Numbered from the stretch's first letter, positions 44,393-53,943 are shown. The stretch: 64,000 bases of DNA from Pelagimonas varians (GCF_003208435.1 NZ_QKMF01000002.1:310001-374000); one strand, 5' to 3'. Notes: generated by a model not told the origin, from the sequence alone. Made by a program: numbers and translations.

Positions 44393-47074
44393 ATGTCCAC
44401 ACCATATTATGTCCCCGAAGAAAGCGTCCCCCTACCACCGGTAGATGCGGATGTGATCTCAACCGCGTGTGACTATTGCATCGTGGCTTGCGGCTACAAA
44501 GTTTATCGCTGGCCGGTCCGCGGTGGCCGCAACGGTGGCCCTGCTGCGGATCAAAACGCCTTTGGCGAAGATTTCCCCGTGTCGCCTTTGGGTCCGTGGG
44601 TTGCCCCCAACCAGCACAACATCGTGCTGCACAACGGCGAGCCACATCACGTGGTGATCATCCCCGACAAGGATGCTGAATTCGTAAACCCACAGGGCAA
44701 CAGCTCGATCCGGGGCGGCGCTTTGGCGCAAAAGGTCTACAATCCGCAAACGCCAACCCGTGACCGTTTGAAAACCCCGATGGTTCGGATGTTCGGTGTG
44801 CTGATGCCGGTGACTTGGGACTTTGCGCTGGAAATCGCAGCAGAGGTCGGCAAGCATATTCTGGAAAAGCACGGGACCAATGCCTACGGTGTTAAAACCT
44901 TTTCGTATGGCTACATGGAAAACACCTATGCCATCACGAAATATGCGCTGGGCAATGTGCGGACTGCGAACTTTACGTTCCACGATACACCCTCTGATGT
45001 GTCGTCGACCCCCGGTTTTCGTGACGCAGGTTTCGACAACTTTGGTCCCGCTTACGAAGATTGGGCCAATGCCGACACCTTGATGATGTGCGGCACGGAC
45101 CCTTATGAAACCAAGACAATCTTGTTCACCGACTGGATTATGCCCGCCATTCAAGGCGGACAAAAAGCCATCTTTATGATCCCGCGCCGCAGCTCTGGAA
45201 CAGCCTTTGCAGAGGCCAACGGCGGTTTGGTTCTGGACATCCAGCCCGGCACCGACCTTCCGGTCGTTTTGGCGATTGCCCGTGTCATCGTTGAAAACGG
45301 TTGGCAGGACAAAGAATGGGTCGAGAAATGGGTCAATAACAAATGGGAAAGCTCCTCGGGCTTTGGTCAAGGAACACGGAATACCCCTTGGCAGTGGCGG
45401 ACAACTTGGGGGAAATTCCAAACCAAAGGCTTTGATGATTGGGTCGAATGGCTCATGGCGCAGGACTATGCCGAGCCTGAAAAGGCCGCCGAGATCGCGC
45501 AGATCGACGTTGCAAAAATCTACACCGCCGCCGAATGGATGGCGAAACCCAAGGCAGACGGCACACGCCCGAAAACCTCGATCATGATCGAAAAAGGGTT
45601 CTACTGGTCCAATAATACCGGCAACACCCAGGCGATTTCGGCGCTGGGCATCGCTGTTGGCGCGGGCGGACGTCCCGGTCAGGTGATTGGCCGTGCCGGT
45701 GGTCACCAACGCGGTGGTCTGCGCGGCGGCGGGTATCCCCGCAACAAATCGCCTGAAAAACTGCCGGGCCGTCGCCGTCGTGCGATGGATTGTGACCGCT
45801 ACTTTATGTCTGGTCACACACGTTTGGCCCATGTCATCGGCACCACTTGGGTGCAGGCTATGTGCGGAACGCAGTCCTTGCAGGCCAAGTTCGAAGAGCT
45901 GACAGTCCGCAATCCGCATCAGGTGATGTCTTATGATAAACAAGACATCATCGATACACTAAAGGCGCGCGCAGACAGTGGCGGCACAGTGGTGTGGAAT
46001 CAAGATATCTATCTGGTCGACCCGATCGGTGCGCGCTATGCCGATATCGTGTTCCCGGCCTCGGGCTGGGGGGAAGATACCTTTACCCGTGCCAATGGCG
46101 AACGCCGGTTGCGGGTCTATCCCAAATTCTACGACGCACCGGGCGAGGCGAAACCGGATTGGTGGATCATCGCGCAACTGTCCAAGAAAATGGGCTTTGA
46201 GGGCTTTGATTGGCAAAACTCGAACGATGTCATCGAAGAGGGGGCCCGCCATTCACGGGGCTCGCGCAAGGACTTTAACATGGTTCTGGTTGCAGCGCGG
46301 CGCGAAGGCATCACCTTGCACGAAAAGCTGGGTCAGTTTGGCACCAACGGCATCCAAGGTCCGGTCTTGATGCACGAAGATGGCACCCTAGAAGGCACAA
46401 AACGGTTGCATGATACCACCCGTGTCCTGCCGGAGACCGGTCCAGCCGCAGCGAATATGTTCAACAAGAAGCTAACGCATTTCAATAGCCAGACCGGCAA
46501 GTGCAACATCCAGAAAGCACCATGGGATCTGTTCTCTTCCTATTGGGAATGGCTCAAGCCGCGCGAAGAGGATGGCGAGATCTGGATTACGTCCGGCCGG
46601 ATCAACGAGCGTTGGCAATCTGGGTATGACGACCGCCGCCGCCCGTATATCGTACAGCGTTGGCCGGAAAACTGGATCGAAGTTCACCCGAGTTTTGCCG
46701 AAAAACACGGCATCGAAAGCGGGGACTATGTTCAGGTCTATTCTGACCGCATTCCAGTGCAGACCGACACAATTGTTGGCGTAGAGGGCGATGATTTCGA
46801 TTTTGCCAGCTTGATGAAGAATGGACATATCGAGCTGACCAAAGCCTCGATCACTGCGGTTGCGATCGTTACGCCAGCGGTGAAGGAAAACATGGGTTAC
46901 ATGGATTTCTTGCACACATCACAGCCCGCAAATGCCCTGTCCGGACGCGTGGTTGATCAGATTTCTGGCAACTACAACTACAAGATGGGTGTCGGCAACG
47001 TCCGCAAGATGGGCGAAAGCCCATATAAATCGCAGTTCCGGTCGATGTCTTTCGCAAGACGCGACATCGCTTAA
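44393..47074 (+). CDS. idrA: Arsenite-oxidase-like molybdopterin subunit, probable iodate reductase IdrA
   Basis: 893 residues of the DMSO reductase superfamily. N-terminal C26-x2-C29-x3-C33 (CDYCIVAC) is the 3Fe-4S motif of AioA/IdrA. Also FHDTPSDVSSTPGFRDAGFDNFGPAYEDW, MCGTDPYETKTILF, GAGGRPGQVIGRAGGHQRGGLRGG and C-terminal HPSFAEKHGIESGDYVQVYSDR. It is longer than typical AioA (about 825-845). No signal peptide, so export depends on IdrB. The linkage to two diheme peroxidases, and the absence of aioX/aioS/aioR or arsenic genes, favour iodate reductase over arsenite oxidase. RBS AAGGAGG is excellent. Function is inferred from gene context and family likeness. Confidence 0.82.
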   Translation: MSTPYYVPEESVPLPPVDADVISTACDYCIVACGYKVYRWPVRGGRNGGPAADQNAFGEDFPVSPLGPWVAPNQHNIVLHNGEPHHVVIIPDKDAEFVNPQGNSSIRGGALAQKVYNPQTPTRDRLKTPMVRMFGVLMPVTWDFALEIAAEVGKHILEKHGTNAYGVKTFSYGYMENTYAITKYALGNVRTANFTFHDTPSDVSSTPGFRDAGFDNFGPAYEDWANADTLMMCGTDPYETKTILFTDWIMPAIQGGQKAIFMIPRRSSGTAFAEANGGLVLDIQPGTDLPVVLAIARVIVENGWQDKEWVEKWVNNKWESSSGFGQGTRNTPWQWRTTWGKFQTKGFDDWVEWLMAQDYAEPEKAAEIAQIDVAKIYTAAEWMAKPKADGTRPKTSIMIEKGFYWSNNTGNTQAISALGIAVGAGGRPGQVIGRAGGHQRGGLRGGGYPRNKSPEKLPGRRRRAMDCDRYFMSGHTRLAHVIGTTWVQAMCGTQSLQAKFEELTVRNPHQVMSYDKQDIIDTLKARADSGGTVVWNQDIYLVDPIGARYADIVFPASGWGEDTFTRANGERRLRVYPKFYDAPGEAKPDWWIIAQLSKKMGFEGFDWQNSNDVIEEGARHSRGSRKDFNMVLVAARREGITLHEKLGQFGTNGIQGPVLMHEDGTLEGTKRLHDTTRVLPETGPAAANMFNKKLTHFNSQTGKCNIQKAPWDLFSSYWEWLKPREEDGEIWITSGRINERWQSGYDDRRRPYIVQRWPENWIEVHPSFAEKHGIESGDYVQVYSDRIPVQTDTIVGVEGDDFDFASLMKNGHIELTKASITAVAIVTPAVKENMGYMDFLHTSQPANALSGRVVDQISGNYNYKMGVGNVRKMGESPYKSQFRSMSFARRDIA

Positions 47075-47087
47075 GGACCGCAATCTT

Positions 47088-47117
47088 GGGTGCCCGGCCA
47101 ATCGGGGTTGGGCACCC
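47088..47117 (+). repeat. Hairpin between idrA and HEAT-repeat gene
   Basis: GGGTGCCC and GGGCACCC form an 8-bp stem with a 14-base loop. The 3' flank GUAUUU is not a proper U-tract, so it may be an attenuating or RNA-stabilising hairpin rather than a full terminator. Confidence 0.55.
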
Positions 47118-47152
47118 GTATTTGAAATACAGACGACCAAAGCGAGGCCGCT

Positions 47153-49270
47153 ATGCTGACGCGCAATCCAAGCTCTTTGAATAACCATGCCGATCCAGTA
47201 CCAACACTGTTGCGGCATCTGGAAACTGGCAATGATGTGATCCGTATCGGGGTTGTGCAGGCTTTGACGGCCCAAGCGCCCGGCGACGATCGGGCCCGCC
47301 GCGTGTTGCTGGACGCCTTGCGCGACGAAGACCTTGACGTGCGCACCGATGCCATGAACGCCCTTGCCGTTTTTGCCTTGCCTGAGGATGCGGATGTGAT
47401 CCGTGAAAGTCTGGTCGGGGATCCGGTGCGCGAAGTCAAACAGCTTGCTATTCAACTGTTGGTGGATCTCAAAGATGAGGGGTCGGTGTCCTTGTTTCGC
47501 GCTTTGGCCAAAGACCGCTGCGAAGATCAGGTGGCATGGGAAGACGAAGCCGGACTTTGGGATGAATGGCTGGAAATTCAGGTCGCAGTGATCCGGGCAC
47601 TAGGCCAATTGGGCGGCGCTGAATTGGCCCGCGATCTTTTGGCAGCGCGCGATGACGAATTTGGTCAAAACCTCGATCTTCCGGTGTTTTCTGCGCTGGC
47701 CCAGATGGGCAGTGAAGGGCTGACATGGCTTTTGTCTGTGGCGCAGACCGAAACCGGATTGCCCCGCAAGCGCGCGTTAGAGGCAATGGCAATGGCCGAT
47801 CCTGAGGCTTTGCGCGATCATATGGAGTATCTGCTGGCGGATAAGGCTGCGCAGGTGCGCCGTTTGGCCCTGCCATTGGTAAACGCCAAGGACGATCTGG
47901 CGAGGCAGCTTTGTTTGGCGGATCCGGATGCCGGACTGCGCGCCGAAGCCTTGGCCGGTTTCGCGCCAGACCGGCCCGACTTGGCAGTGCCTGCGCTGAG
48001 CGACTCTGCGGCAGTGGTACAGGCTGTGGCGCTCGACCATCTAGAAGTTCCGGTTGCGGAAAATTTGCAAGAGGCATTGGCTGGCAACATGCAAGCGTGG
48101 CTTGCCACCGGTGACGGCAATCTCTCGACTGCAGCAGCACGCAACTGGTTTCGTGTGTTCCCCGCCGCACCTCACGCCCCATTGCTTGATCTTATCCGTG
48201 ATGAAATGCGTCCGCTTGAGGCACGTATTGCCGCAATTGATGCTTTGGCAGGCGCGCAAGATGATGCAGCCACTGAACGGTTGGTGTCTTTGCTTGGCAA
48301 TTCTGCGCAGCAGGTGCGATTGGTGGCGCTGACCCATCTCGTGACCCGGTCTAGCCAAGGCGATGAAAAGGCAACGGAGGCGCTGACCTTGGCCGCCGAA
48401 GGGGTACTTTTGTCACCCGATGCCAGCGTGATTGAGCGTGCCAAAGAGCAAGGTGTAGACGCTGCTGCCGACCGCGATGATCTAGAGGAAGATGAAGGGC
48501 CACGTTTGCGTGTTACCGAAGATGGCGATGTTGTTGATGCAACCAAAGACCAAATACAAACATCTGAAAATGTCTCGACCCTGCAAGCCATCCAACTGGC
48601 CCGGGTCCCCAGTGAGACGACCAAAAAGGCCCGCGCAAAACGCAAACGCCGTGCAGTCGAAGGCCCGGATGAAATCGCGCAGGATTTGGCTCGCGTTGCG
48701 CTGGGTTTGTTTGGCAAGTTGACCTCGGATCAGGTTTTCGAAGCTATTTTGGGGCAGGCATCAAACACGGATGACGTGATGCGTGTGGCGGCCTACCGTG
48801 CGCTGTCTCAGCAGCCTGCGGAAAAGCTGCGCGTTGGTCAGGCCCGCGAATTGATTGCCCGTGCGTTGATGGATCGAAACGACAGCGTGCGTGCCATTGC
48901 TGCCGGTTTGGCCAGCCAAGACCCCGCTTTGCGTGATGGGGTCGCCGCCTTGATAAACGATCCTGATGTTCTGGTGCGTGTGGCCGCAGTTGGGGCGTCG
49001 GACGATCCGGATGCTTTGTTGGGCGTATTATCCGACAGTGCCGGCCAGATACGCGAAATGGCGTTTGAACGGTTGCGCGATTTGATGTCAGCGGACTTGA
49101 CGGCAACGGCCTTTGATCACCTTCTGGCTGCCGGGCGCATCGATACTTTGCGATCCTCAGCGCAAAAAGATCTGGTGGTTCGCGACTTGGCCCTAAGCAA
49201 ACTGGACGAGGCTGATTTGTCTAAACTGGACTTACATGTTGTTCTGGGCGCGCTGTCCCCACAGATTTAA
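47153..49270 (+). CDS. HEAT-repeat protein downstream of idrA
   Basis: 705 residues composed of tandem HEAT-like helical pairs (for example VIRIGVVQALTAQAPGD, VRTDAMNALAVFAL, VKQLAIQLLVDLKDEGS, VRRLALPLVNAKD, VRLVALTHLVTRS, MRVAAYRALSQQ, VRAIAAGLASQ). A charged, low-complexity stretch (about residues 440-505, ending KKARAKRKRRAVEG) separates two blocks. No signal peptide, so cytoplasmic. It is 78 bases after idrA on the same strand and could help maturation of the cofactor-bearing enzyme before Tat export; this is inference from context. Confidence 0.75.
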   Translation: MLTRNPSSLNNHADPVPTLLRHLETGNDVIRIGVVQALTAQAPGDDRARRVLLDALRDEDLDVRTDAMNALAVFALPEDADVIRESLVGDPVREVKQLAIQLLVDLKDEGSVSLFRALAKDRCEDQVAWEDEAGLWDEWLEIQVAVIRALGQLGGAELARDLLAARDDEFGQNLDLPVFSALAQMGSEGLTWLLSVAQTETGLPRKRALEAMAMADPEALRDHMEYLLADKAAQVRRLALPLVNAKDDLARQLCLADPDAGLRAEALAGFAPDRPDLAVPALSDSAAVVQAVALDHLEVPVAENLQEALAGNMQAWLATGDGNLSTAAARNWFRVFPAAPHAPLLDLIRDEMRPLEARIAAIDALAGAQDDAATERLVSLLGNSAQQVRLVALTHLVTRSSQGDEKATEALTLAAEGVLLSPDASVIERAKEQGVDAAADRDDLEEDEGPRLRVTEDGDVVDATKDQIQTSENVSTLQAIQLARVPSETTKKARAKRKRRAVEGPDEIAQDLARVALGLFGKLTSDQVFEAILGQASNTDDVMRVAAYRALSQQPAEKLRVGQARELIARALMDRNDSVRAIAAGLASQDPALRDGVAALINDPDVLVRVAAVGASDDPDALLGVLSDSAGQIREMAFERLRDLMSADLTATAFDHLLAAGRIDTLRSSAQKDLVVRDLALSKLDEADLSKLDLHVVLGALSPQI

Positions 49271-49302
49271 GCCAAATTCGAAAGTATAAAGACAAAGTTC
49301 TT

Positions 49303-49327
49303 ACACCCCTTTCTTCCGAAGGGGTGT
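49303..49327 (+). terminator. Terminator after the HEAT-repeat gene
   Basis: ACACCCCTT and AAGGGGTGT form a 9-bp stem with loop TCTTCCG, followed by TTGCTTGCTTT. It lies 33 bases after the stop of the HEAT protein and would end the idr-type transcript. Confidence 0.75.
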
Positions 49328-49442
49328 TTGCTTGCTTTCCGGCTCGTGGCTTTGTGGCTCCGCTGATCGTGCCAGCTTAGCTGTATATTAACGGGCATCT
49401 GTTTAGTTAACGTGCACTCCACTAAACACAGGGCACCCCGAT

Positions 49443-51713
49443 TTGGAAGTGAGGCAAAGGCATAACGACGCGTACTCTTGTGAGGCACGCAAGGGGCTAT
49501 TGCTTTCCCTGTCCAACGAACGCGTCGACAGCCTGTTTGTACGTTTGTTTTTATATACCTGTGGATGTTTGTTGGCGTGGTTCGCGATTGGACCTGTGCC
49601 GTCCATGCTTGCGTATTCATGCTTGTTGATCTGCGATCTGATTGACTGCTGGTTTTTGAAAACTGTGGTTCGAAGGATGCTTGCAGAAGACAAATTGGTG
49701 CTGGCAGAACGAATAACCGTCTTCACCGGTGCCATTCAGGCCGCCTCTCTGGGGGTGGCGACAGCGGTCTATTTTTTTATTGCCAGCAATGAAGCCAATA
49801 TTTTGTTTGTCATAGGTGCTATGGGCTTAACTGCGGTAAATTCGGCGATTTCATTGCCGAAATTCCCGTTGGTCGGATTGGTTCGCTTGGGAATTTGCGC
49901 AGTGACCCCTGTAATTTTACTGACGTATCGAGCCATCGAACTGAAAACCCTCGACGTGTTTAACTTCACAGACGTCTCAGGCGTCATGTTGTTGTTGTGC
50001 ATGATCTACATGTTCGCCGCCTTTACCAGGTCGGGTATGCAAAGCTTTCGCACAAATCAGTCCCTTGCGGCCAAAGAAGCAGAGCTGCTGCAGGTCAACA
50101 CGGATATGCGAAGCCATCAAAAAGAATTGCGAAAGTTGTCTTTGGTTGCCCGAAAAGCGAATGACAGCGTGGTGCTAAGCGATCCTGATCGCAAGATCAT
50201 TTGGACAAATGAGGCCTTCACAAGGGTGACCGGTTTTAGCTTTGAGGAGGCAAGGGGACAAAGAATTGTCGATTTGCTTGGCGGCAATGATGACGCACTC
50301 AAGCAACCTCAAAGCATTGATAGGGCAGTAGAAGCCGGCGAGGCTTTCCAAGGTGAATTTGAGAATATCACCAAAGACAACCGCCGCATCTGGGTCGATG
50401 TAAACTTGTTTCCGGTGCATGATGACGATGGTGAAGTTGAATTTTTCGTCGCGATCGAACGGGATATTACGCAAGCCAAGATTTTCGCCAACGAAATGGT
50501 AGAAGCCCGCCGCGCCGCCGAAGAAGGGGCCCGCGCCAAAGCCGAGTTCCTTGCGAATATGAGCCATGAAATTCGCACGCCGTTGTCTGGCATTATCGGG
50601 ATGGCAGATTTGCTATCTGAAACCCAACTATCAGAAGAACAGCAAATGTATGTGCGAACAGTGGTCGGGTCTTCCCAATCGCTGATGGGGGTGATCAATG
50701 ATGTCTTGGATCTGTCCCAGCTGGATGCGGGGCGTTTGGAACTTAGCCCGTCTGAATTTTCGCTCAGTCACTTCTTTCAAGATACGCTTTCCTTACTGGC
50801 CGTCTCGGCAAAAAGCGAGGACCTGACTGTCAGTTTGGATTTGGATCCTGACTGCCCCGACATCGTCACGGCAGACGAAAGTCGATTGCGGCAAGTTGCG
50901 ATCAATTTGATTGGCAATGCAATCAAGTTTACTGAGCGCGGACAGGTCACTGTCCGTGTCCGTTGTTTGGGGCTTGGGGTGACCAGAACGCTGGTATTCG
51001 AAGTTGAAGACAGCGGTATTGGCATCCCGGAGAACAAGTTGGATCGCATTTTTGACCGGTTTACACAGGCCGAAGCGGAAACCACGCGAAAATTTGGGGG
51101 AACCGGTTTAGGCCTGACAATTTCCAAACATATTGTCGAGGTGATGAAAGGTGAAATCTCTGTAATTTCAGAAGTCGGGAAAGGTTCTGTATTTTCGGTT
51201 TCGGTTCCCATTGTGGCGATAGGTGCTTCCAGCACACCTGCCAACAAATTTGTCGCGAAGACCGTGTTAGACTATTCCTTTCTGACCGGTGCGAAGATAC
51301 TGATCGCGGAAGACAACGGAACCAACAGGTTACTCTTGTCAAAATATCTATCAGCTCTTCCTGTTAAGCTGAAATTTGCGAAAGATGGCGCTGAAGCGGT
51401 TGCTGTGGCAGCCAGTTTTGAACCCGACCTGATTTTTATGGACGTGTCGATGCCCAAAATCAGTGGGCTGGATGCGACGCGTCAAATTCGGAAACTGCCA
51501 ATAGCGCAGCCAAGTATTGTCGCATTGACGGCGCACGCCTTTGACACTGAAAGACAGTCTTGTCTTGACGCTGGAATGGATCACTTCTTGACCAAGCCCA
51601 TTCGGAAAAAAGAATTGATCGAATGGATCGTCAGTTATTGGCAAGAAAAGCAATCCAAATGGGACCTCTCAATGGGGCAAAAGGATTTGCCTTCCACAAA
51701 ACGGACCGGCTGA
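49443..51713 (+). CDS. Hybrid sensor histidine kinase (multi-TM-PAS-HisKA-HATPase-REC)
   Basis: 756 residues. The N-terminal 195 residues hold six hydrophobic segments (a membrane-embedded sensor). PAS about 232-345, HisKA with H375 in ANMSHEIRTPLSG, HATPase (GIGIPENKLDRIFDRFTQ, GGTGLGLTISKHIVE) and receiver (KILIAEDNGTNRLLLSKYL, Asp in LIFMDVSMPKISG). The start is uncertain: TTG 49443 opens the frame, but TTG 49500 has AAGGGG in front. No response regulator is adjacent. Followed by a bidirectional terminator. Confidence 0.82.
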   Translation: MEVRQRHNDAYSCEARKGLLLSLSNERVDSLFVRLFLYTCGCLLAWFAIGPVPSMLAYSCLLICDLIDCWFLKTVVRRMLAEDKLVLAERITVFTGAIQAASLGVATAVYFFIASNEANILFVIGAMGLTAVNSAISLPKFPLVGLVRLGICAVTPVILLTYRAIELKTLDVFNFTDVSGVMLLLCMIYMFAAFTRSGMQSFRTNQSLAAKEAELLQVNTDMRSHQKELRKLSLVARKANDSVVLSDPDRKIIWTNEAFTRVTGFSFEEARGQRIVDLLGGNDDALKQPQSIDRAVEAGEAFQGEFENITKDNRRIWVDVNLFPVHDDDGEVEFFVAIERDITQAKIFANEMVEARRAAEEGARAKAEFLANMSHEIRTPLSGIIGMADLLSETQLSEEQQMYVRTVVGSSQSLMGVINDVLDLSQLDAGRLELSPSEFSLSHFFQDTLSLLAVSAKSEDLTVSLDLDPDCPDIVTADESRLRQVAINLIGNAIKFTERGQVTVRVRCLGLGVTRTLVFEVEDSGIGIPENKLDRIFDRFTQAEAETTRKFGGTGLGLTISKHIVEVMKGEISVISEVGKGSVFSVSVPIVAIGASSTPANKFVAKTVLDYSFLTGAKILIAEDNGTNRLLLSKYLSALPVKLKFAKDGAEAVAVAASFEPDLIFMDVSMPKISGLDATRQIRKLPIAQPSIVALTAHAFDTERQSCLDAGMDHFLTKPIRKKELIEWIVSYWQEKQSKWDLSMGQKDLPSTKRTG

Positions 51714-51750
51714 TGTGTGCCTTTGACGGGTAGAACTGGCGTAAACGAAA

Positions 51751-51772
51751 AAACCCGGCTTACGCCGGGTTT
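51751..51772. terminator. Bidirectional terminator between kinase and prpE
   Basis: AAACCCGGC-TTAC-GCCGGGTTT, 9-bp stem with A-run before and T-run after, between two convergent genes (stops at 51713 and 51802). Confidence 0.9.
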
Positions 51773-51801
51773 CTTGTAGAGTGTGATAGCCTCAAAAGAG
51801 C

Positions 51802-53694
51802 TCAGTCTTTGGCGTAACCCAGCCCCTTAAGAGCCACTTTGATTTCATCCAAAATAGCTGGATCATCAATTGTGGCGGGCATTTTGAACGCTTCACTATC
51901 TGCGATCTTAACCATGGTTGCGCGTAAAATCTTGCCCGACCGTGTTTTTGGCAAGCGATCGACAACACAACATAGCTTGAATGCCGCGACGGGCCCGATC
52001 TTTTCGCGCACCAGTTTAACGCATTCTTTTACCACATCTGCATCAGGTTTTTCCGTGCCTGCATTGAGACACAAAAAGCCCATTGGAAGCTGGCCCTTTA
52101 GCTGATCGGTAACGCCAATCACAGCACATTCTGCAACGTCAGGGTGGTTAGCCAAGACTTCTTCCATGCCACCTGTCGATAGGCGGTGACCGGCAACATT
52201 GATGACGTCATCGGTGCGCGCCATAATGTACAGATAGCCGTCTTCGTCAATCATGCCCGCATCGCCGGTCTCATAGTAGCCGGGGAAATGCTCCAAATAG
52301 CTTTTCTTGAAACGCTCTTCAGCGTTCCAAAGGTTTGGCAAAGTGCCTGGGGGCAAGGGCAATTTGATCGCAATCGCGCCCATTTCATTAGGAGCCACCG
52401 GGTTGCCGCCCTCATCCAGAATACGAACGTCATAGCCGGGGAGGGGTTTGGCAGGGGACCCTAATTTCGTTGGCAGCTCTTCAATGCCGAGCGGGTTGCC
52501 AGCAATGGCCCAACCGGTTTCAGTCTGCCACCAGTGGTCGATAACAGGCACTTTCAGCTGGTTTTGCGCCCAGGTAATCGTGTCTGGGTCTGCACGCTCG
52601 CCTGCCAGATAAACGGCTTTCAGGCAGCTCAGATCGTATTTTCCAACGAATTCGCCTTTGGGATCTTCGCGTTTGACAGCGCGAAAGGCCGTCGGGGCGG
52701 TGAAGAAGCTTTTGACTTTGTATTCGGAGATGACGCGCCAGAATGTACCAGCGTCCGGGGTGCCAACAGGTTTGCCTTCGAAAACAATCGTCGTGTTGCC
52801 ATGCACCAGCGGCCCGTAGGTGATGTAGCTGTGGCCAACGACCCAACCAACATCTGAAGCTGCCCAAAACACATCTCCGGGATCAACGTTATACAGGTTT
52901 TTCATTGTCCAGTTCAACGCCACCAGATGGCCGCCAGTGGGGCGGATCACGCCTTTGGGTTGGCCTGTGGTGCCGGACGTATAAAGAATATAGGCGGGGT
53001 GATTGCCTTCAACCGGAACACATTCTGCCGGCTCAACACCATACTGGAAACCGTGCCAGTTAAAATCGCGGCCCTCGATCAGTTCGGCAACCTCTTGTTC
53101 ACGCTGGAATACAACGCAAAAATCGGGCTTGTGGTTTGACAGTTCGATGGCACCATCCAGCAGCGGTTTGTAGTGCACAACCCGACCCGGCTCCATTCCG
53201 CAAGACGCGGCAATGATGGCCTTTGGCTTGGCATCGTCGATACGCACTGCCAGTTCATTTGCGGCAAACCCGCCAAAGACCACTGAATGCACCGCGCCAA
53301 GGCGGGCACAGGCCAACATAGCCTCAAGCGCTTCGGGAATCATCGGCATGTAGATGATAACGCGATCGCCTTTTTCGACACCCTTGGCGCGCAGAGCACC
53401 GGCCAGATTGGCAACGCGGTTGCGCAGTTCAACAAAAGTGACTTCGCGTTTTGTGTGGGTGATTGGGCTGTCATAGATGATGGCGGTTTGTTCACCGCGG
53501 CCAGCCTCGACATGGCGATCGACAGCGTTCCAGCATGTATTGACCATACCGTCCGCGAACCATTCATACAGGTTGTCGCCCAGGTCTGTCAGCGCTTTGC
53601 TTGGTTTTTTGTCCCAATCAATTGCTTCGGCCGCGTCCATCCAGAACCCTTCGGGGTCTGATTTCCAGCTGTCGTAAACCTCTTGATAGCCCAT
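51802..53694 (-). CDS. prpE: Propionyl-CoA synthetase (acyl-CoA synthetase family)
   Basis: 630 residues. Motifs: AYILYTSGTTGQPKGVIRPTGGH (P-loop), DHWWQTETGWAIAGNPLGIEELPTKLGSP, YYETGDAGMIDEDGYLYIMARTDDVINVAGHRLSTGGMEEVL and the catalytic Lys in LPKTRSGKILR. GWAIAGNPLGIEELP and the start MGYQEVYDSWKSDPEGFW are PrpE-like rather than Acs-like. ATG 53694 has GGAGG five bases upstream. A cluster of TTGCAAA half-sites lies in its promoter region. It follows maeB on the same strand. Confidence 0.88.
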   Translation of the reverse strand: MGYQEVYDSWKSDPEGFWMDAAEAIDWDKKPSKALTDLGDNLYEWFADGMVNTCWNAVDRHVEAGRGEQTAIIYDSPITHTKREVTFVELRNRVANLAGALRAKGVEKGDRVIIYMPMIPEALEAMLACARLGAVHSVVFGGFAANELAVRIDDAKPKAIIAASCGMEPGRVVHYKPLLDGAIELSNHKPDFCVVFQREQEVAELIEGRDFNWHGFQYGVEPAECVPVEGNHPAYILYTSGTTGQPKGVIRPTGGHLVALNWTMKNLYNVDPGDVFWAASDVGWVVGHSYITYGPLVHGNTTIVFEGKPVGTPDAGTFWRVISEYKVKSFFTAPTAFRAVKREDPKGEFVGKYDLSCLKAVYLAGERADPDTITWAQNQLKVPVIDHWWQTETGWAIAGNPLGIEELPTKLGSPAKPLPGYDVRILDEGGNPVAPNEMGAIAIKLPLPPGTLPNLWNAEERFKKSYLEHFPGYYETGDAGMIDEDGYLYIMARTDDVINVAGHRLSTGGMEEVLANHPDVAECAVIGVTDQLKGQLPMGFLCLNAGTEKPDADVVKECVKLVREKIGPVAAFKLCCVVDRLPKTRSGKILRATMVKIADSEAFKMPATIDDPAILDEIKVALKGLGYAKD

Positions 53695-53816
53695 GGCATC
53701 CTCCACTAATTCTATCCTCTCAAATGGGATAAGGGGCGGGGGTTGATCCGGGCAAGCCTCATGATTGTTTGTGGACAGATTACCGCACGAGAATATATGG
53801 TTTTTCAAAAAGGGCC

Positions 53817-53903
53817 TTGCAAATTTATGCAAAGCCCCTGCGTTTTAGCCGTTTCGCAGCAAAGTTTTCGAATAATTGCAAAGTTGCAAATTCATGTTGC
53901 GAA
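53817..53903 (-). promoter_or_regulatory. Cluster of TTTGCAA half-sites upstream of prpE
   Basis: On the plus strand TTGCAAA at 53817-53823, ATGCAAA at 53827-53833, TTGCAAA at 53876-53882, TTGCAAA at 53884-53890 and TTGCGAA at 53897-53903. The 53876/53884 pair is a tandem direct repeat. The half-site resembles that of the RamB/ScfR short-chain acyl-CoA regulators as I remember it. The cluster lies 123-209 bases before prpE. Confidence 0.5.
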
Positions 53904-53943
53904 GTTTTTGAGACTGCCGGGCAAAAGATTCGCGCGGCGTGCT

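Noticed and set aside
44459-45943. 494-codon open frame antisense to idrA
   Set aside because: Mirror of a conserved molybdoenzyme; no ribosome site or recognisable domain.
41563-47074. Arsenite oxidase (aioBA)
   Set aside because: The large subunit is AioA-like and the order Rieske then molybdenum subunit matches, but two peroxidases in the operon and no arsenic genes point to iodate reductase.
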